The notes beneath the pieces are model-generated. The model ran no database searches and was not told the DNA's origin. It saw only the letters and a list, made by a program, of their open reading frames with translations. Positions 1 to 10,480 of a DNA stretch of 64,000 nt are shown one piece after another. Source of the stretch: an uncultured Pelagibacteraceae bacterium (GTDB taxonomy: Bacteria > Pseudomonadota > Alphaproteobacteria > Pelagibacterales > Pelagibacteraceae). Every line of letters begins with the position of its first letter. Position 1 is the stretch's first letter. The position numbers and the translations under genes are program-made. Where the stretch lies: positions 1-64,000 of the forward strand of contig CACDMX010000004.1 in NCBI GenBank assembly GCA_902554035.1, given 5' to 3'.

Positions 1-32
1 ACAAAAAATTAAAGATTAATTAGTATAAAGAT

Positions 33-1190
33 ATGAAATTTAACTGGAATTACCCAACAACTGTTTGGGTAGGAAAAAATAGAATTGATGATTTGCCAAA
101 TGCATGTGAAAGCTTAAAAGTTGTTAACCCTTTACTTGTAACTGATAAAGATCTAATAGAATTGCCGTTCATTAAAAATATTATATCTAATTTAAAAAAA
201 AAATTTAGTCAGTTTAATATTTTTTCAAATTTTACAGGTAATCCTATAGGTGAAAATATTGAAGAGGGTGTAGAGATATTTAAAAAAAATAATAGCGATG
301 GTGTTATTGCTATTGGAGGAGGAAGCGCTCTTGATGTTGGAAAAGCAGTTGCATTCATGTCTGGACAAAATAGACCAATTTGGGATTTTGAGGATATTGG
401 AGATTATTGGAAAAGAGCAAATGGTGATAGTATTGCTCCTATAATTGCAATCCCAACAACAGCAGGAACAGGTTCAGAAACAGGTAGAGCATCTGCGATT
501 ATTAATAAAAAAACAGGAGTAAAAAAAATTATATTTCATCCAAAATTTTTACCTTCAATAGTCATTTTAGATCCAATTTTAACTTTAGATCTTTCACCAA
601 GATTAACTGCAGCAACTGGAATGGATGCATTAGCACACAATTTAGAAGCATTTTGTGCTCCAGGTTTTCATCCAATGGCTGACGGAATTGCTTTGGAAGG
701 AATTAATCTCATAAAGACATCGCTTATGACAGCTTTTAATGATGGAAAAAACATTGAAGCTAGACAAAATTTATTGGCAGCTTCATCAATGGGATCAACA
801 GCTTTTCAGAAAGGGCTAGGAGCGATACACTCATTAAGCCATCCAATTAATGCTAAGTTTAATATGCATCATGGTTTATCAAATGCAATTTTTATGCCTT
901 ATGTTTTAACATTTAATAAAAAATTTATCGAAAAAAGAATTTCTATAATAAGTAAATTTATTGGTTTAGAAAATACATTTGAAAGCTTTTTAGACTGGAT
1001 AATTAAATTAAGAAAGGAGCTTAAAATTCCTCATAAATTATCAGAATTAATTCAAATAAATCCCGATCAACTTGAAGAACTTTCACAGATGGCTTTAGAA
1101 GATCCTTCTACCACGACAAATCCAACTAAACTTACAAAAGAAGATTTTAGAAAAATGTACCAATATAGTATCGAGGGCAAGTTATTTTAA
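33..1190 (+). CDS. Iron-containing alcohol dehydrogenase
   Basis: Group III (Fe-type) NAD(P)-dependent alcohol dehydrogenase, cytoplasmic, 385 aa, the usual family length. The nucleotide-binding stretch GGGSALDVGKA is at residues 95-105 and PTTAGTGSE at 141-149. The four metal ligands expected for the family are visible as D198, H202, H266 and H280, in GMDALAHN, AIHSLSHP and HHGLSN. The stop codon overlaps the start of the amidotransferase gene (TAATG), so it heads the glutathione operon. The alcohol substrate cannot be read from the sequence. The link to glutathione genes may be functional (aldehyde detoxification) or only positional. Confidence 0.9.
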   Translation: MKFNWNYPTTVWVGKNRIDDLPNACESLKVVNPLLVTDKDLIELPFIKNIISNLKKKFSQFNIFSNFTGNPIGENIEEGVEIFKKNNSDGVIAIGGGSALDVGKAVAFMSGQNRPIWDFEDIGDYWKRANGDSIAPIIAIPTTAGTGSETGRASAIINKKTGVKKIIFHPKFLPSIVILDPILTLDLSPRLTAATGMDALAHNLEAFCAPGFHPMADGIALEGINLIKTSLMTAFNDGKNIEARQNLLAASSMGSTAFQKGLGAIHSLSHPINAKFNMHHGLSNAIFMPYVLTFNKKFIEKRISIISKFIGLENTFESFLDWIIKLRKELKIPHKLSELIQINPDQLEELSQMALEDPSTTTNPTKLTKEDFRKMYQYSIEGKLF

Positions 1191-1987
1191 TGAAAGAAAT
1201 AAGTTTATTGGTTGTTGAAGGTAATTTGGCAAGCGAAAATAAAAACTTTAAGGAAGCCGGAATACAAACCCATACCGAGAGTTTAAAAGAAAGTATTGCA
1301 AACTATCACAACAAAATTAATTATAGCGTTTTAAATCCATCTAGTGAAGAAAACTTTAATGAAATAATTAGTAAACTTGAAAGTTTTAATGGAATTGTTT
1401 GGGGAGGCAGCAGTTTAAATATTTATAATGATACACCAGAAATAAGAAGACAAATATACTTTATGAAAGAATGTTTCAAAAAAGTAAAAAATATTTTAGC
1501 TATTTGTTGGGGTATGCAAGTTGCAGTGACTGCTGCTGGTGGTGTTGTTAGAAAATCAAAAAATGGTGCTCATATTGGCATTGCAAAAAATATTAAAATT
1601 AATAACGAAGGTTTGAAACACCCAATCTATAAAGATAAAAAATCATTATTTAATACTCCAGCTTTTAACTTTGATGAGGTAGAAACTCTTCCAAAAGGAA
1701 CAACATTACTTTCTTCAAATCCAGTTAATAGTGTACAGGGGTTACAATTTGAAATTGGAGTAAGTAAAGTTTGGGGGATACAATACCACCCAGAGATAAC
1801 CTATGAAAAAATGATAAGTTTAATTAATTTTAGAAAAGATAGATTGATAAACTTTAGAAAAGTTTTTGAGAGTGAAAATGATATTGATATTCACATTAAA
1901 AATATTGAACAAGAAAATGAAGCCACAGACAAACATTCTAGAATGCAAGAGCTTAAAAATTGGTTACAATATTTAAATGAAAATTAA
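1190..1987 (+). CDS. Class I glutamine amidotransferase-like protein
   Basis: Stand-alone class I GATase fold, 265 aa. The nucleophile elbow AICWGMQ puts the catalytic Cys at 106, and GIQYHPE at residues 196-202 supplies His200 and Glu202, so the triad looks intact. No synthetase domain is fused. It overlaps the Fe-ADH stop by one base and the gshA start by 11 bases, so it is translationally coupled between them. Families with this fold include amidotransferase subunits and gamma-glutamyl hydrolases (PuuD type). Being next to gshAB, a gamma-glutamyl substrate is a reasonable guess but only an inference. About 60 C-terminal residues extend beyond the core. Confidence 0.75.
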   Translation: MKEISLLVVEGNLASENKNFKEAGIQTHTESLKESIANYHNKINYSVLNPSSEENFNEIISKLESFNGIVWGGSSLNIYNDTPEIRRQIYFMKECFKKVKNILAICWGMQVAVTAAGGVVRKSKNGAHIGIAKNIKINNEGLKHPIYKDKKSLFNTPAFNFDEVETLPKGTTLLSSNPVNSVQGLQFEIGVSKVWGIQYHPEITYEKMISLINFRKDRLINFRKVFESENDIDIHIKNIEQENEATDKHSRMQELKNWLQYLNEN

Positions 1988-3218
1988 TTCTAAAGAAGAT
2001 ATTATAAAATATTTTAATAGTGGTTGTACAAATAATTTATCTATAGGTGTTGAGAATGAAAAATTCTTATTTGATATAAAATCAAATAAAAGAGCTAATT
2101 ATAATCAAGTAAAAAATATTTTAATTTATTTAAAAAAATTTGGTTGGCAAGAAATCTACGAAGATTCCAATATTATTGGTTTAAGTAAAAATGGACAATC
2201 AATAACACTAGAGCCAGGAAATCAAATAGAGTTAGCTGGCGGCCTATGCCAAAATATTCATGAAGTATGTTCTGAGTCTTATGTTTTCCAAAAACAACTA
2301 GATGAAGCTTGTGATCGATACGGATTAAAAACTATTTCAATTGGCTACGATCCAATAACAGATTTAAAAGATGTGCCTAATAATCCAAAAAAGAGATACG
2401 ATATAATGACAGAAGAGATGCCAAAAAATGGCAATTTAAGTCTTGAGATGATGTATCTTACAAGTGGAACACAAATTAACCTAGACTATACTTCAGAGAG
2501 CGATTTTAAAAAAAAATTTAAAGTTATTTCTTTTTTAACTCCATTAACAATTGCTCTTTTTTCTAACTCAGCTATAAAAAAAAATAAACCAACAGGCTTC
2601 TTGTCTTATAGATCAAAAGTGTGGCAAAGTACTTCAAGAGGAGGTTTGCCAGATTTTTTTTTAGAAGAAATGAGTTTTGAAAAATATGCAGATTTTAGTT
2701 TAGATTTTTCATTATTATTTCTCATTGAAAATAATAAATATATTTCTCCAAATAAAAAATCTTTTAGAGATTTAATCAAAGAAGGTAAAGCTAATACAGA
2801 AAATTTTCAATTGCACCTATCTACAATATTTACTGAATTGAGATTAAAAAAATATATTGAATTAAGATCTATTGATGCATGTGAATGGGATTGTCACTGC
2901 GCCGGTCCTGCATTTTTTACAGGTTTATTATACGGTGGCTTAGATGAAACATATGACATTGTAAATAAATGGGAAAAAAAAGATGTTAAACAGGCTTATT
3001 CTATTTCTTACAAAGATGGATTGAATACTATTATCAACGGTAAAGATTTTTTATTTTGGTCAAAAGAGTTACTTAAGATCTCAAAAAAAGGTTTAGAAAA
3101 AAGATCTTTTTTAAATAAGAATAAAAATAATGAAATAGTTTATTTAAAAAATATTGATAATATTTTATTAAATAATCTTACTAAGGCACAACAAGCATTA
3201 AAAGAAATTAAAAAATGA
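1977..3218 (+). CDS. gshA: Glutamate-cysteine ligase (plant/alphaproteobacterial type)
   Basis: First step of glutathione synthesis: ATP-dependent joining of L-Glu gamma-carboxyl to L-Cys in the cytoplasm. The 413-aa protein has the GCS2-like signatures SIGVENEKFLF near residue 22, LEPGNQIELAGG near 79, and the stretch ending in LTSGTQINLDY near 165. FTELRLKKYIELRSIDAC near 287 is also typical of the plant-type enzyme found in Alphaproteobacteria. It starts inside the amidotransferase gene and its stop overlaps the gshB start by 4 bases (ATGA), so the three genes should be translationally coupled. Length is a little shorter than the usual roughly 450 aa. Confidence 0.88.
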   Translation: MKINSKEDIIKYFNSGCTNNLSIGVENEKFLFDIKSNKRANYNQVKNILIYLKKFGWQEIYEDSNIIGLSKNGQSITLEPGNQIELAGGLCQNIHEVCSESYVFQKQLDEACDRYGLKTISIGYDPITDLKDVPNNPKKRYDIMTEEMPKNGNLSLEMMYLTSGTQINLDYTSESDFKKKFKVISFLTPLTIALFSNSAIKKNKPTGFLSYRSKVWQSTSRGGLPDFFLEEMSFEKYADFSLDFSLLFLIENNKYISPNKKSFRDLIKEGKANTENFQLHLSTIFTELRLKKYIELRSIDACEWDCHCAGPAFFTGLLYGGLDETYDIVNKWEKKDVKQAYSISYKDGLNTIINGKDFLFWSKELLKISKKGLEKRSFLNKNKNNEIVYLKNIDNILLNNLTKAQQALKEIKK

Positions 3219-4144
3219 GAAAGATACTTGCAATTCAATCAAATGCTTTAAGCGAAATTAATACAGAAACTGATACAACGCTTTCACTAGCTCTAGAAGC
3301 ACAAGAAAGAAATTATCAAATTATTTGGTATGAAACTAAAGATTTAAATTTAATAAGATCAAAGGTTTTTGTTGAAGGAAAAAAAGTAAGATTTTTAGAT
3401 AAATCCAAAAAATTTTATAAAGTAATAAAAAAGATAAAATTTGATTTGGATCAAGCAAAATTTATTTTTATTAGACAAAACCCGCCCTTTAATATGGATT
3501 ATATTAATTCAACTCATTTTTTGGACTACATTAAAACAAAAAAAATAATTAATAACCCAACTTCAATAAGAAATGTATCTGAAAAATTTTACTCAACTAA
3601 ATTTTTAAAATATATGCCAGAAACAATTTTCACTAAAAACATTAAACAAATAAATTCTTTTCTGAGGAGACATAAAAAAATTGTAGTTAAACCAATTCAT
3701 GGTTATGCAGGTAAAAATATTATCTTCATTAATAAAACGTTAAACCAAGGAATTTTAAAAAAATATATTAAGAAGTTTGATCATGTAATGGTTCAAAAAT
3801 ATTTAAATAAGGTTCAAGAAGGAGATAAAAGGGTTTTTATCATTAACGGTAAAGTAAAAGGAGTAATAAGAAGATTACCTAAAAAAGGTTCAATACTATC
3901 AAATATTTCTCAAGGAGGTGTCGCTCTTAAGACCAAACTTAATTCAAGAGAATTAAAAATATCCAAAATTGTTGCTAATAGTTTAAAGAAAAGTGGTATT
4001 TTTTTTGCAGGAATTGATTTGGTCGGTGGATATTTAATTGGAGATATAAATGTAACTTCTCCAACAGGTCTTCCACAATTTAAAAATTTAACTGGAAAAA
4101 ATTTAGCAATTGATTTTTGGAACGAATTAGAAAAACTAAAATAA
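3215..4144 (+). CDS. gshB: Glutathione synthetase
   Basis: Second step of glutathione synthesis, adding Gly to gamma-Glu-Cys. It is a 309-aa prokaryotic GshB with an N-terminal preATP-grasp region and a C-terminal ATP-grasp domain. Visible family motifs are [13 protein letters not shown] (ATP-binding lysine), [34 protein letters not shown] and [11 protein letters not shown] near the C-terminus, which carries the metal-binding Asn. It overlaps gshA by 4 bases and ends convergently with fhs, overlapping it by 9 bases. There is no room for an ordinary terminator between the two. Confidence 0.92.
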   Translation: MRKILAIQSNALSEINTETDTTLSLALEAQERNYQIIWYETKDLNLIRSKVFVEGKKVRFLDKSKKFYKVIKKIKFDLDQAKFIFIRQNPPFNMDYINSTHFLDYIKTKKIINNPTSIRNVSEKFYSTKFLKYMPETIFTKNIKQINSFLRRHKKIVVKPIHGYAGKNIIFINKTLNQGILKKYIKKFDHVMVQKYLNKVQEGDKRVFIINGKVKGVIRRLPKKGSILSNISQGGVALKTKLNSRELKISKIVANSLKKSGIFFAGIDLVGGYLIGDINVTSPTGLPQFKNLTGKNLAIDFWNELEKLK

Positions 4145-5821
4145 ACCCTCTACTTCACCATCTTTATTTACTTTTATATTTTCAGCAGCTGGTCTTTCAG
4201 GTAATCCAGGCATAGTCATTATTTCTCCACATATAACTACAATAAATTCAGCTCCAGAGGAGAGCCTTACTTCTCTAACAGGAAGAACATGTCCAGTCGG
4301 CGCACCTTTTAAACTCGGATCTGTCGAAAAGCTGTATTGAGTTTTAGCAACACAAATTGGAAGTTTTCCATACCCTTTTTTTTCGAAATCTTTTAGCTGA
4401 TTTCGAACTTTTGTATCAGCTACTACTTCACTTGCGTGATAAATTTCTTGGCCAATTTTTTCAATTTTTTTAAATAAAGGAAGCTTATCTTCATATAAAT
4501 ACCTAAAGGTATTTTTACTTTTATTACAAATTTTTACCACAGTGCTAGCTAGATCTCTTGTACCATTTCCTCCATCTGACCAGTGAGTACATAAAGATAT
4601 ATCTACTCCAAAATTTTTACAAAAATCGATTAGAAAATTTACTTCCTTATTTGAGTCTGATGCGAAGTGGTTTACAGCAACTGCCACAGGTATTCCAAAT
4701 TTTCTAGTATTATTTATGTGTCGCTCTAAATTAGCCAATCCTTTCTTTAGCGCATCTAAATTTTCTTTTTTTAATTCATCTTTTTTTACTCCACCATGCA
4801 TTTTAAGAGCTCTTATTGTTGCGACTATAACAACGCAATCTGGTTTGAGACCAGATTTTCTACATTTAATATCTATAAATTTTTCAGCACCAAGATCGGC
4901 TCCAAATCCAGCTTCAGTAATTACATAATCTGATAATTTTAATGCAGCCTTTGTTGCTATTACCGAATTACATCCATGAGCAATATTTGCAAATGGACCT
5001 CCATGAATAATAGCAGGATTGTTCTCTAAAGTTTGAGTAACGTTTGGTCTAATTGCGTCTTTTAAAAGAACAGTCATTGGTCCTTCTGCTTTAAGATCTT
5101 TAGCGTAAATTGGTTTTTTATCTCTAGTATATCCAATAGTAATATTTCCAATTCTTTTTTCTAAATCCTTTAAATCTTTAGACAAACAAAAGATTGCCAT
5201 GATTTCAGAAGCTACAGTTATATCAAAACCATCTTGTCTAGGATATCCATTTGCAATACCTCCAAGATCAACAACAATAGATCTTAAAGATCTATCATTC
5301 ATATCTATAACTCTTTTCCAAACAATTCTTCTTACATCTATATTTAATTTGTTACCCCAATAAATGTGATTATCTATTAGTGCTGAGAGTAAATTGTGTG
5401 CAGATGTAATGGCGTGAAAATCTCCTGTAAAATGTAAATTTATTTGTTCCATTGGAACAACTTGTGCATAACCTCCTCCAGCAGCCCCTCCCTTCATTCC
5501 AAATGATGGTCCTAAGCTAGGTTCTCTAAGACAAACTATAGATTTTTTTCCAATTTTATTCAAACCATCACAAAGACCAACCGATGTTGTTGTTTTTCCT
5601 TCACCCGCTGGCGTTGGCGTAATAGCTGTAACCAAGATCAGCTTTCCATTTTTTTTATCTTTAAGTTTTTCTAAATAATCTGATTTAATTTTAGCCATAT
5701 ACCTTCCAATCGGACTATAGGCTTCAGGTTTATCTGGGACATTTATGCCATCAAGAATTTCTTGGATGGGTTTCATTTTTGCCGCTCTGGCAATTTCTAT
5801 ATCTGATTTAACTTTTCTCAT
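4136..5821 (-). CDS. fhs: Formate--tetrahydrofolate ligase
   Basis: ATP-dependent synthesis of 10-formyl-THF from formate and THF, cytoplasmic. The 561-aa length fits the monofunctional bacterial enzyme. The P-loop-like motif [16 protein letters not shown] is at residues 68-83, followed by [20 protein letters not shown] and by [18 protein letters not shown], all characteristic of the family. The C-terminus carries [15 protein letters not shown]. It is divergent from the sarcosine oxidase operon, which releases methylene-THF or formaldehyde, so the two sides together form a one-carbon/THF unit. The start is preceded by a small hairpin and no clear Shine-Dalgarno sequence. Confidence 0.95.
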   Translation of the reverse strand: MRKVKSDIEIARAAKMKPIQEILDGINVPDKPEAYSPIGRYMAKIKSDYLEKLKDKKNGKLILVTAITPTPAGEGKTTTSVGLCDGLNKIGKKSIVCLREPSLGPSFGMKGGAAGGGYAQVVPMEQINLHFTGDFHAITSAHNLLSALIDNHIYWGNKLNIDVRRIVWKRVIDMNDRSLRSIVVDLGGIANGYPRQDGFDITVASEIMAIFCLSKDLKDLEKRIGNITIGYTRDKKPIYAKDLKAEGPMTVLLKDAIRPNVTQTLENNPAIIHGGPFANIAHGCNSVIATKAALKLSDYVITEAGFGADLGAEKFIDIKCRKSGLKPDCVVIVATIRALKMHGGVKKDELKKENLDALKKGLANLERHINNTRKFGIPVAVAVNHFASDSNKEVNFLIDFCKNFGVDISLCTHWSDGGNGTRDLASTVVKICNKSKNTFRYLYEDKLPLFKKIEKIGQEIYHASEVVADTKVRNQLKDFEKKGYGKLPICVAKTQYSFSTDPSLKGAPTGHVLPVREVRLSSGAEFIVVICGEIMTMPGLPERPAAENIKVNKDGEVEGLF

Positions 5822-5828
5822 AAATAAC

Positions 5829-5842
5829 GGCTTTTTATAGCC
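5829..5842 (-). promoter_or_regulatory. Small hairpin in the fhs leader
   Basis: On the fhs strand the 5' leader carries GGCT-ATAAAA-AGCC seven bases before the start codon, where a ribosome-binding site would normally lie. A second short complementarity (CCA and TGG) sits just upstream. The stem is only 4 bp, so it may be chance in this A+T-rich gap. I could not match it to a riboswitch class. Confidence 0.25.
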
Positions 5843-5956
5843 CTTAAACCATTTGAAGGTGGATTAGTATCTCTTTTTTTGGAATTTTGAAAGTTCTAAA
5901 AATTATATATAAAAAAAATAAAGAACTAATTATACTTATTACTATAAAATTTTAAT

Positions 5957-7213
5957 ATGCAAAAATACTCAGCATTTAGTTTATTTAAAAACGCTTTAAA
6001 AGGCCATAAAGACTGGCAAGTTGCCTGGAAAGACCCGACCCCTAAAGAGGAATATGATGTAGTAATAATTGGCGGAGGAGGCCATGGTTTGGCAACAGCA
6101 TATTATCTTGCTAAAGAACATAATATTACGAACGTCGCAATCGTAGAGAAAGGCTGGATAGGCGGCGGTAACGTTGGAAGAAATACAACGATTCTTAGAT
6201 CAAACTATATGCATGACGAAAATGGTTTGTTTTACGAAAAAGGAATGGAATTATGGAGAAATATGAGCCAAGAGCTTAACTTTAACGTAATGTATTCTCC
6301 AAGAGGAATAATAAATCTTGCTCATTCTGATGCGCAAATGAATGCATACGCACGAAGAGGAAACTCCATGAGATTGAATGGTATTGATGCAATACTTTTA
6401 GGTCGAGAAGAAATAAAGAAACTAGTTCCTATATTAGATTTTTCAGAAAACGTAAGATTTCCTATTTTTGGTGGATTAATGCAGCCTAGTGGTGGAACCG
6501 CAAGACACGATGCTGTGGCGTGGGGATATGCAAGACAAGCTGATTCAATGGGGGTAGATATAATTCAACACTGTGAGGTAACTGGATTTGAAGTTGTAAA
6601 CGGAAAAATAAAAGGAATAAAAACTTCAAGAGGAAATATTAAAGCAAAAAAAGTTGGACTTTGTGTTGCTGGAAGTACTTCAGTTTTAGCAGAGATGTTA
6701 AATATGACATTACCTTTAGAAACTCATTTATTACAAGCGTGCGTGTCCGAACCAATTAAACCAATACTAGATCACGTTGTAACCTTCGGTGCAGGACATT
6801 TTTATTGCAGCCAATCTGATAAAGGTGAGATGGTAATGGGTGGAGATTTAGATGGTTATAACAGTTATGCTCAAAGGGGGAATTTACCAACTTTACAACA
6901 TGTCCTTACAGAAGGAATAGCTATGCTTCCTTTTTTAAGTAAGCTTAAAATGTTAAGAACTTGGGGTGGAATTATGGATATGTCAATGGATGGATCACCA
7001 ATTATTGATAAGACACACATAGAAGGATTATATTTAAATTGCGGGTGGTGCTACGGAGGCTTCAAAGCTACGCCGATTTCGGGTTGGACATTCGCACATA
7101 CAATTGCCCAAGACAAAGTTCATGATTTAAATGCTGGATTTAATTTGAACAGATTTAATACAGGACACTTAATTGATGAAAAAGGGCTTGGTACAAAAAC
7201 TTGGATTTCTTAA
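5957..7213 (+). CDS. soxB: Sarcosine oxidase subunit beta
   Basis: FAD/FMN-bearing catalytic subunit of heterotetrameric sarcosine oxidase, which demethylates sarcosine to glycine, passing the methyl group to THF. The protein is 418 aa, the usual SoxB size. The FAD-binding Rossmann motif VVIIGGGGHGLATAYYLA covers residues 35-52, followed by the family block EKGWIGGGNVGRNTTILRSN. The C-terminal stretch GLYLNCGWCYGGFKATPISG is also typical. It is followed without a gap by soxD, then soxA and soxG, in the standard order. The 135-bp upstream gap is shared with the divergent fhs. Confidence 0.94.
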   Translation: MQKYSAFSLFKNALKGHKDWQVAWKDPTPKEEYDVVIIGGGGHGLATAYYLAKEHNITNVAIVEKGWIGGGNVGRNTTILRSNYMHDENGLFYEKGMELWRNMSQELNFNVMYSPRGIINLAHSDAQMNAYARRGNSMRLNGIDAILLGREEIKKLVPILDFSENVRFPIFGGLMQPSGGTARHDAVAWGYARQADSMGVDIIQHCEVTGFEVVNGKIKGIKTSRGNIKAKKVGLCVAGSTSVLAEMLNMTLPLETHLLQACVSEPIKPILDHVVTFGAGHFYCSQSDKGEMVMGGDLDGYNSYAQRGNLPTLQHVLTEGIAMLPFLSKLKMLRTWGGIMDMSMDGSPIIDKTHIEGLYLNCGWCYGGFKATPISGWTFAHTIAQDKVHDLNAGFNLNRFNTGHLIDEKGLGTKTWIS

Positions 7214-7480
7214 ATGTTGTATATTAAATGTCCTTATTGCGGCCTAAGATCACAAAACGAATTTGCTTATGGTGGAGATGGGACTGTAAAAAGACCAACT
7301 TTAAACAAAGAAGTCTCAGATAAAGAATGGGATAATTTTGTTTATAATAGAAAAAGTCCCAGAGGAAAACATGTTGAACTTTGGCATCATATTTCTGGAT
7401 GCAGACAGTGGATAAAAGTTCAAAGAGACACCGTAACTCATGAAATTTTTAAAACAGTCAGTGCAGATAAAGAAATATAA
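7214..7480 (+). CDS. soxD: Sarcosine oxidase subunit delta
   Basis: Small zinc-binding subunit of heterotetrameric sarcosine oxidase, 88 aa. The zinc ligands are visible as C6 and C9 in CPYCG, H59 in LWHH, and C63 in SGCRQW. It begins one base after the soxB stop codon and ends just before soxA, so its expression is surely coupled to them. It makes no catalysis of its own in known complexes and stabilises the alpha/beta core. Confidence 0.93.
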   Translation: MLYIKCPYCGLRSQNEFAYGGDGTVKRPTLNKEVSDKEWDNFVYNRKSPRGKHVELWHHISGCRQWIKVQRDTVTHEIFKTVSADKEI

Positions 7481-7483
7481 ACC

Positions 7484-10480
7484 ATGAGCCAAACTTATAG
7501 ACTAAATAATTCTGGACAAATAAATAGAGATAAAAAAATATCTTTTAAATTTAATGGCAAAAAATATTTTGGTTATGAGGGCGATACCTTGGCGTCTGCA
7601 TTGTTGGCTAATGGTGTACATCTTGTTGGTAGAAGTTTTAAATATCACAGACCAAGAGGATTTTTTGGTGCTGGGGTTGATGAGCCTTATGCAATTGTTC
7701 AAATGGTTAGAAATAATGAAACAGAACCGAATGTAAGAGCTACAGAACAAGAGCTATTTGAAGGACTGGAGGCAAAAAGTGTAAATTGTTGGCCAAGTGT
7801 TAATTTTGATATAGGTGCAATAAATAATTTTTTTAACAAGTTTTTACCAGCAGGTTTTTATTATAAAACATTTATGTGGCCAAAAAGTTTTTGGTATAGA
7901 ATTTATGAACCATTCATTAGAAAAGCAGCTGGGTTTGGCGTAGCATCCACAAAATACGATAGTGAAAGATATGAGCATAAATATGAGTATTGTGATTTAT
8001 TAATAGCTGGTTCAGGTCCAGCAGGTTTATCAGGAGCCTATGCAGCAGCAAAAAATGGTGCAAATGTAATCTTAGCTGAAGAAAAACCTCGTTTTGGAGG
8101 AAGTTTGTTAACAAGCGAGGTCAATATTGGCAACCAAAGTGGTAAAGACTGGGCTGAAAAAATCATAGCAGAACTAAAAGGAATGCCAAATGTTACTGTC
8201 AAAAACCGATCACAAGTTTTTGGTTATTATGATCATAACATGCTGGTGATGTCGGAAAAAGTAAGCGATCATTTACCTAGATCAAAAAAATTTAGTCCAA
8301 AACAAAGGCTTTGGTACATAAGGGCTAAAGAAGTCTTAATTTCTTCAGGCTCAATAGAAAGACCTATAGTATTTGGAAATAACGATACACCAGGAGTTGT
8401 TTTAGCATCAGCTGCAAAAGAATATTTGAAAGTTTATGGAGTTTTAGTCGGAAAAAAACCATTAGTCTTCACTAATAATGATAGCGCTTATGAAACAGCA
8501 ATTGAATTTAAGAAAAATGGAATTGACCCAATTATATTAGATTCAAGAAACGCTCCAAAATCAGAAATCATAGAAGAAGCAAAAAATTTAGGAATACAGA
8601 TTAAATTTTCTTATGTAGTTGTAGCAGCAAATGGTTATAAAAAAGTTAAATCTGCACAGATCGCCCAAATTTCACCTGATAAAAAAAATTTAGGAAAAAT
8701 AGAAAAAATAAATTGTGATTGTATTTGTGTATCAGGTTTTTGGACACCAACTATTCATTTATCATCTCAATCAGGAAATAAAACCAAGTTTGATGAAAAA
8801 ATTGATGCCTTTGTTCCTGGTAAATCAAAACAAAATGAAACAACGGTTGGATCTGCAAATGGTATCTTTAATCTAGAGGAGACAATAAGTTCATCATTTG
8901 AAAAAGGATATCAGTTATCAAAAAAAATTACTAATAATGATAATAAAGTCTCAACACCTCAAGTCTCTGAAAAAAAATTTACAAACCATGACAAATTTTG
9001 GTGTGTACCACTACCAGATAAAAAGAATTTAAAGAGATTTTTAGATTTTCAAAACGATGTCACAGTTTCCGATATAGAGCTTGCACTAAGAGAAGGGTAC
9101 AGATCAATAGAACATGTAAAAAGGTATACCACATTAGGTATGGCAACCGATCAAGGCAAAACTAGTAATCTTAATGGACTCCAACTAGTCTCAGATGTAG
9201 AAAATAAGGTAGTACCTTCTGTAGGACATACTACCTTTAGACCTCCTTACACACCAGTTTCAATTGGAGCAATAGTCGGGCGAGAAATAGGAAAACATTC
9301 TAAACCAACCAGAAAATCACCGATACATTCATGGCATGAAAAAAATAATGCAGTATTTGTTGATGCAGGCATGTGGCTAAGACCAAGATACTATAAAAAA
9401 GGAAGCGAGGGTTTATTTGAAGCTTCAAAAAGGGAAGCAGCGAATGTTAGAAAAAACGTTGGAGTTTGTGACGTTACCACATTAGGAAAAATAGATATCA
9501 AAGGTCCAGATGCAGCAGAACTTTTAAATAGAGTTTATACAAACGCATGGTTAAAACTCCCAGTTGGAAAAGCAAGATATGGAGTGATGCTAAGAGAAGA
9601 TGGAATAGTAATGGATGATGGTACAACAACGAGAATTTCTGAAAACCATTATCATATGACAACAACAACTGCACAAGCCGCAAATGTGTTATCTCATTTG
9701 GAGTATTATTTACAATTGGTTTGGCCAGAATTAAATGTAAATGTTGTTTCTACAACTGAACAATGGGCAGGAGCAGCAATAGCTGGACCGAAATCAAGAA
9801 GCTTACTACAAAAACTATTTCCAGATAAAGATTTGTCTAATGAGGGCTTACCTTTTATGGGATATACCGAAGGAGATTTATTTGGTGTTCCTGCAAGAAT
9901 TTTTAGAATATCCTTTTCAGGTGAATTGGCTTACGAGTTAAATGTTCAGTCAGATTTTGGAAACTTTATGTGGGAAAAAATAATTGAACTAGGTAATGAA
10001 TTTGAAATTCAACCATATGGAACTGAGGCTTTATCAACGTTAAGAATTGAAATGGGACATGTAGCTGGATCCGAGTTAGATGGAAGAACCACTCCTTATG
10101 ATAATGGTCTTGATGGATTAATAAGTAAAAAAAAAGATTTTATTGGTAAAAGATCATTAAATAGAGAAGCTTTTATTGCTAAATCTAGACAGAAGGTAGT
10201 TGGAGTTGTTCCATTAGATAAAAAAACAAGTATTCCTGAGGGTTCTCATTTAGTTAAAGATGCGTCAGCTAAATTACCAAATCCCAAACTAGGTCATATC
10301 TCGGCATCATGTTGGAGCGTTGAATATAATAACCCTTTTTCATTAGCTATTATGAAAGATGGAAAAAATATGATCGGTAAAAAATTATATGCACTTTCAC
10401 CACTTAAAAACAAATCAATTCCTGTTGAGATAGTATCCTCACATTATGTAGATCCTAAGGGCGAAAGGGTAAGATCATGA
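7484..10480 (+). CDS. soxA: Sarcosine oxidase subunit alpha
   Basis: Large subunit of heterotetrameric sarcosine oxidase, 998 aa, matching the family. The N-terminal 2Fe-2S ferredoxin-like region, without the cluster, covers about residues 15-100 (FKYHRPRGFFGAGVDEP). A dinucleotide-binding domain begins with LLIAGSGPAGLSGAY at 172-186. The C-terminal third, from about 600, is a GcvT-like aminomethyltransferase domain that passes the methyl carbon to THF (VGVCDVTTLGKIDIKGPDA, HVAGSELDGRTTPYDNGL). The 3' end overlaps the soxG start by 4 bases. Confidence 0.95.
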   Translation: MSQTYRLNNSGQINRDKKISFKFNGKKYFGYEGDTLASALLANGVHLVGRSFKYHRPRGFFGAGVDEPYAIVQMVRNNETEPNVRATEQELFEGLEAKSVNCWPSVNFDIGAINNFFNKFLPAGFYYKTFMWPKSFWYRIYEPFIRKAAGFGVASTKYDSERYEHKYEYCDLLIAGSGPAGLSGAYAAAKNGANVILAEEKPRFGGSLLTSEVNIGNQSGKDWAEKIIAELKGMPNVTVKNRSQVFGYYDHNMLVMSEKVSDHLPRSKKFSPKQRLWYIRAKEVLISSGSIERPIVFGNNDTPGVVLASAAKEYLKVYGVLVGKKPLVFTNNDSAYETAIEFKKNGIDPIILDSRNAPKSEIIEEAKNLGIQIKFSYVVVAANGYKKVKSAQIAQISPDKKNLGKIEKINCDCICVSGFWTPTIHLSSQSGNKTKFDEKIDAFVPGKSKQNETTVGSANGIFNLEETISSSFEKGYQLSKKITNNDNKVSTPQVSEKKFTNHDKFWCVPLPDKKNLKRFLDFQNDVTVSDIELALREGYRSIEHVKRYTTLGMATDQGKTSNLNGLQLVSDVENKVVPSVGHTTFRPPYTPVSIGAIVGREIGKHSKPTRKSPIHSWHEKNNAVFVDAGMWLRPRYYKKGSEGLFEASKREAANVRKNVGVCDVTTLGKIDIKGPDAAELLNRVYTNAWLKLPVGKARYGVMLREDGIVMDDGTTTRISENHYHMTTTTAQAANVLSHLEYYLQLVWPELNVNVVSTTEQWAGAAIAGPKSRSLLQKLFPDKDLSNEGLPFMGYTEGDLFGVPARIFRISFSGELAYELNVQSDFGNFMWEKIIELGNEFEIQPYGTEALSTLRIEMGHVAGSELDGRTTPYDNGLDGLISKKKDFIGKRSLNREAFIAKSRQKVVGVVPLDKKTSIPEGSHLVKDASAKLPNPKLGHISASCWSVEYNNPFSLAIMKDGKNMIGKKLYALSPLKNKSIPVEIVSSHYVDPKGERVRS

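Noticed and set aside
5822-5956. Possible glycine, THF or SAM riboswitch between fhs and soxB
   Set aside because: I could not find the conserved core of any of these classes; only a 4-bp hairpin and a weak 6-bp pairing (AGTTCT with AGAACT) are visible.
7502-9683. Long open frames on the minus strand and in other frames inside soxA
   Set aside because: They lie wholly within a well-supported 998-aa gene, and their products are Leu/His-rich with no motif; they are by-products of its codon bias.
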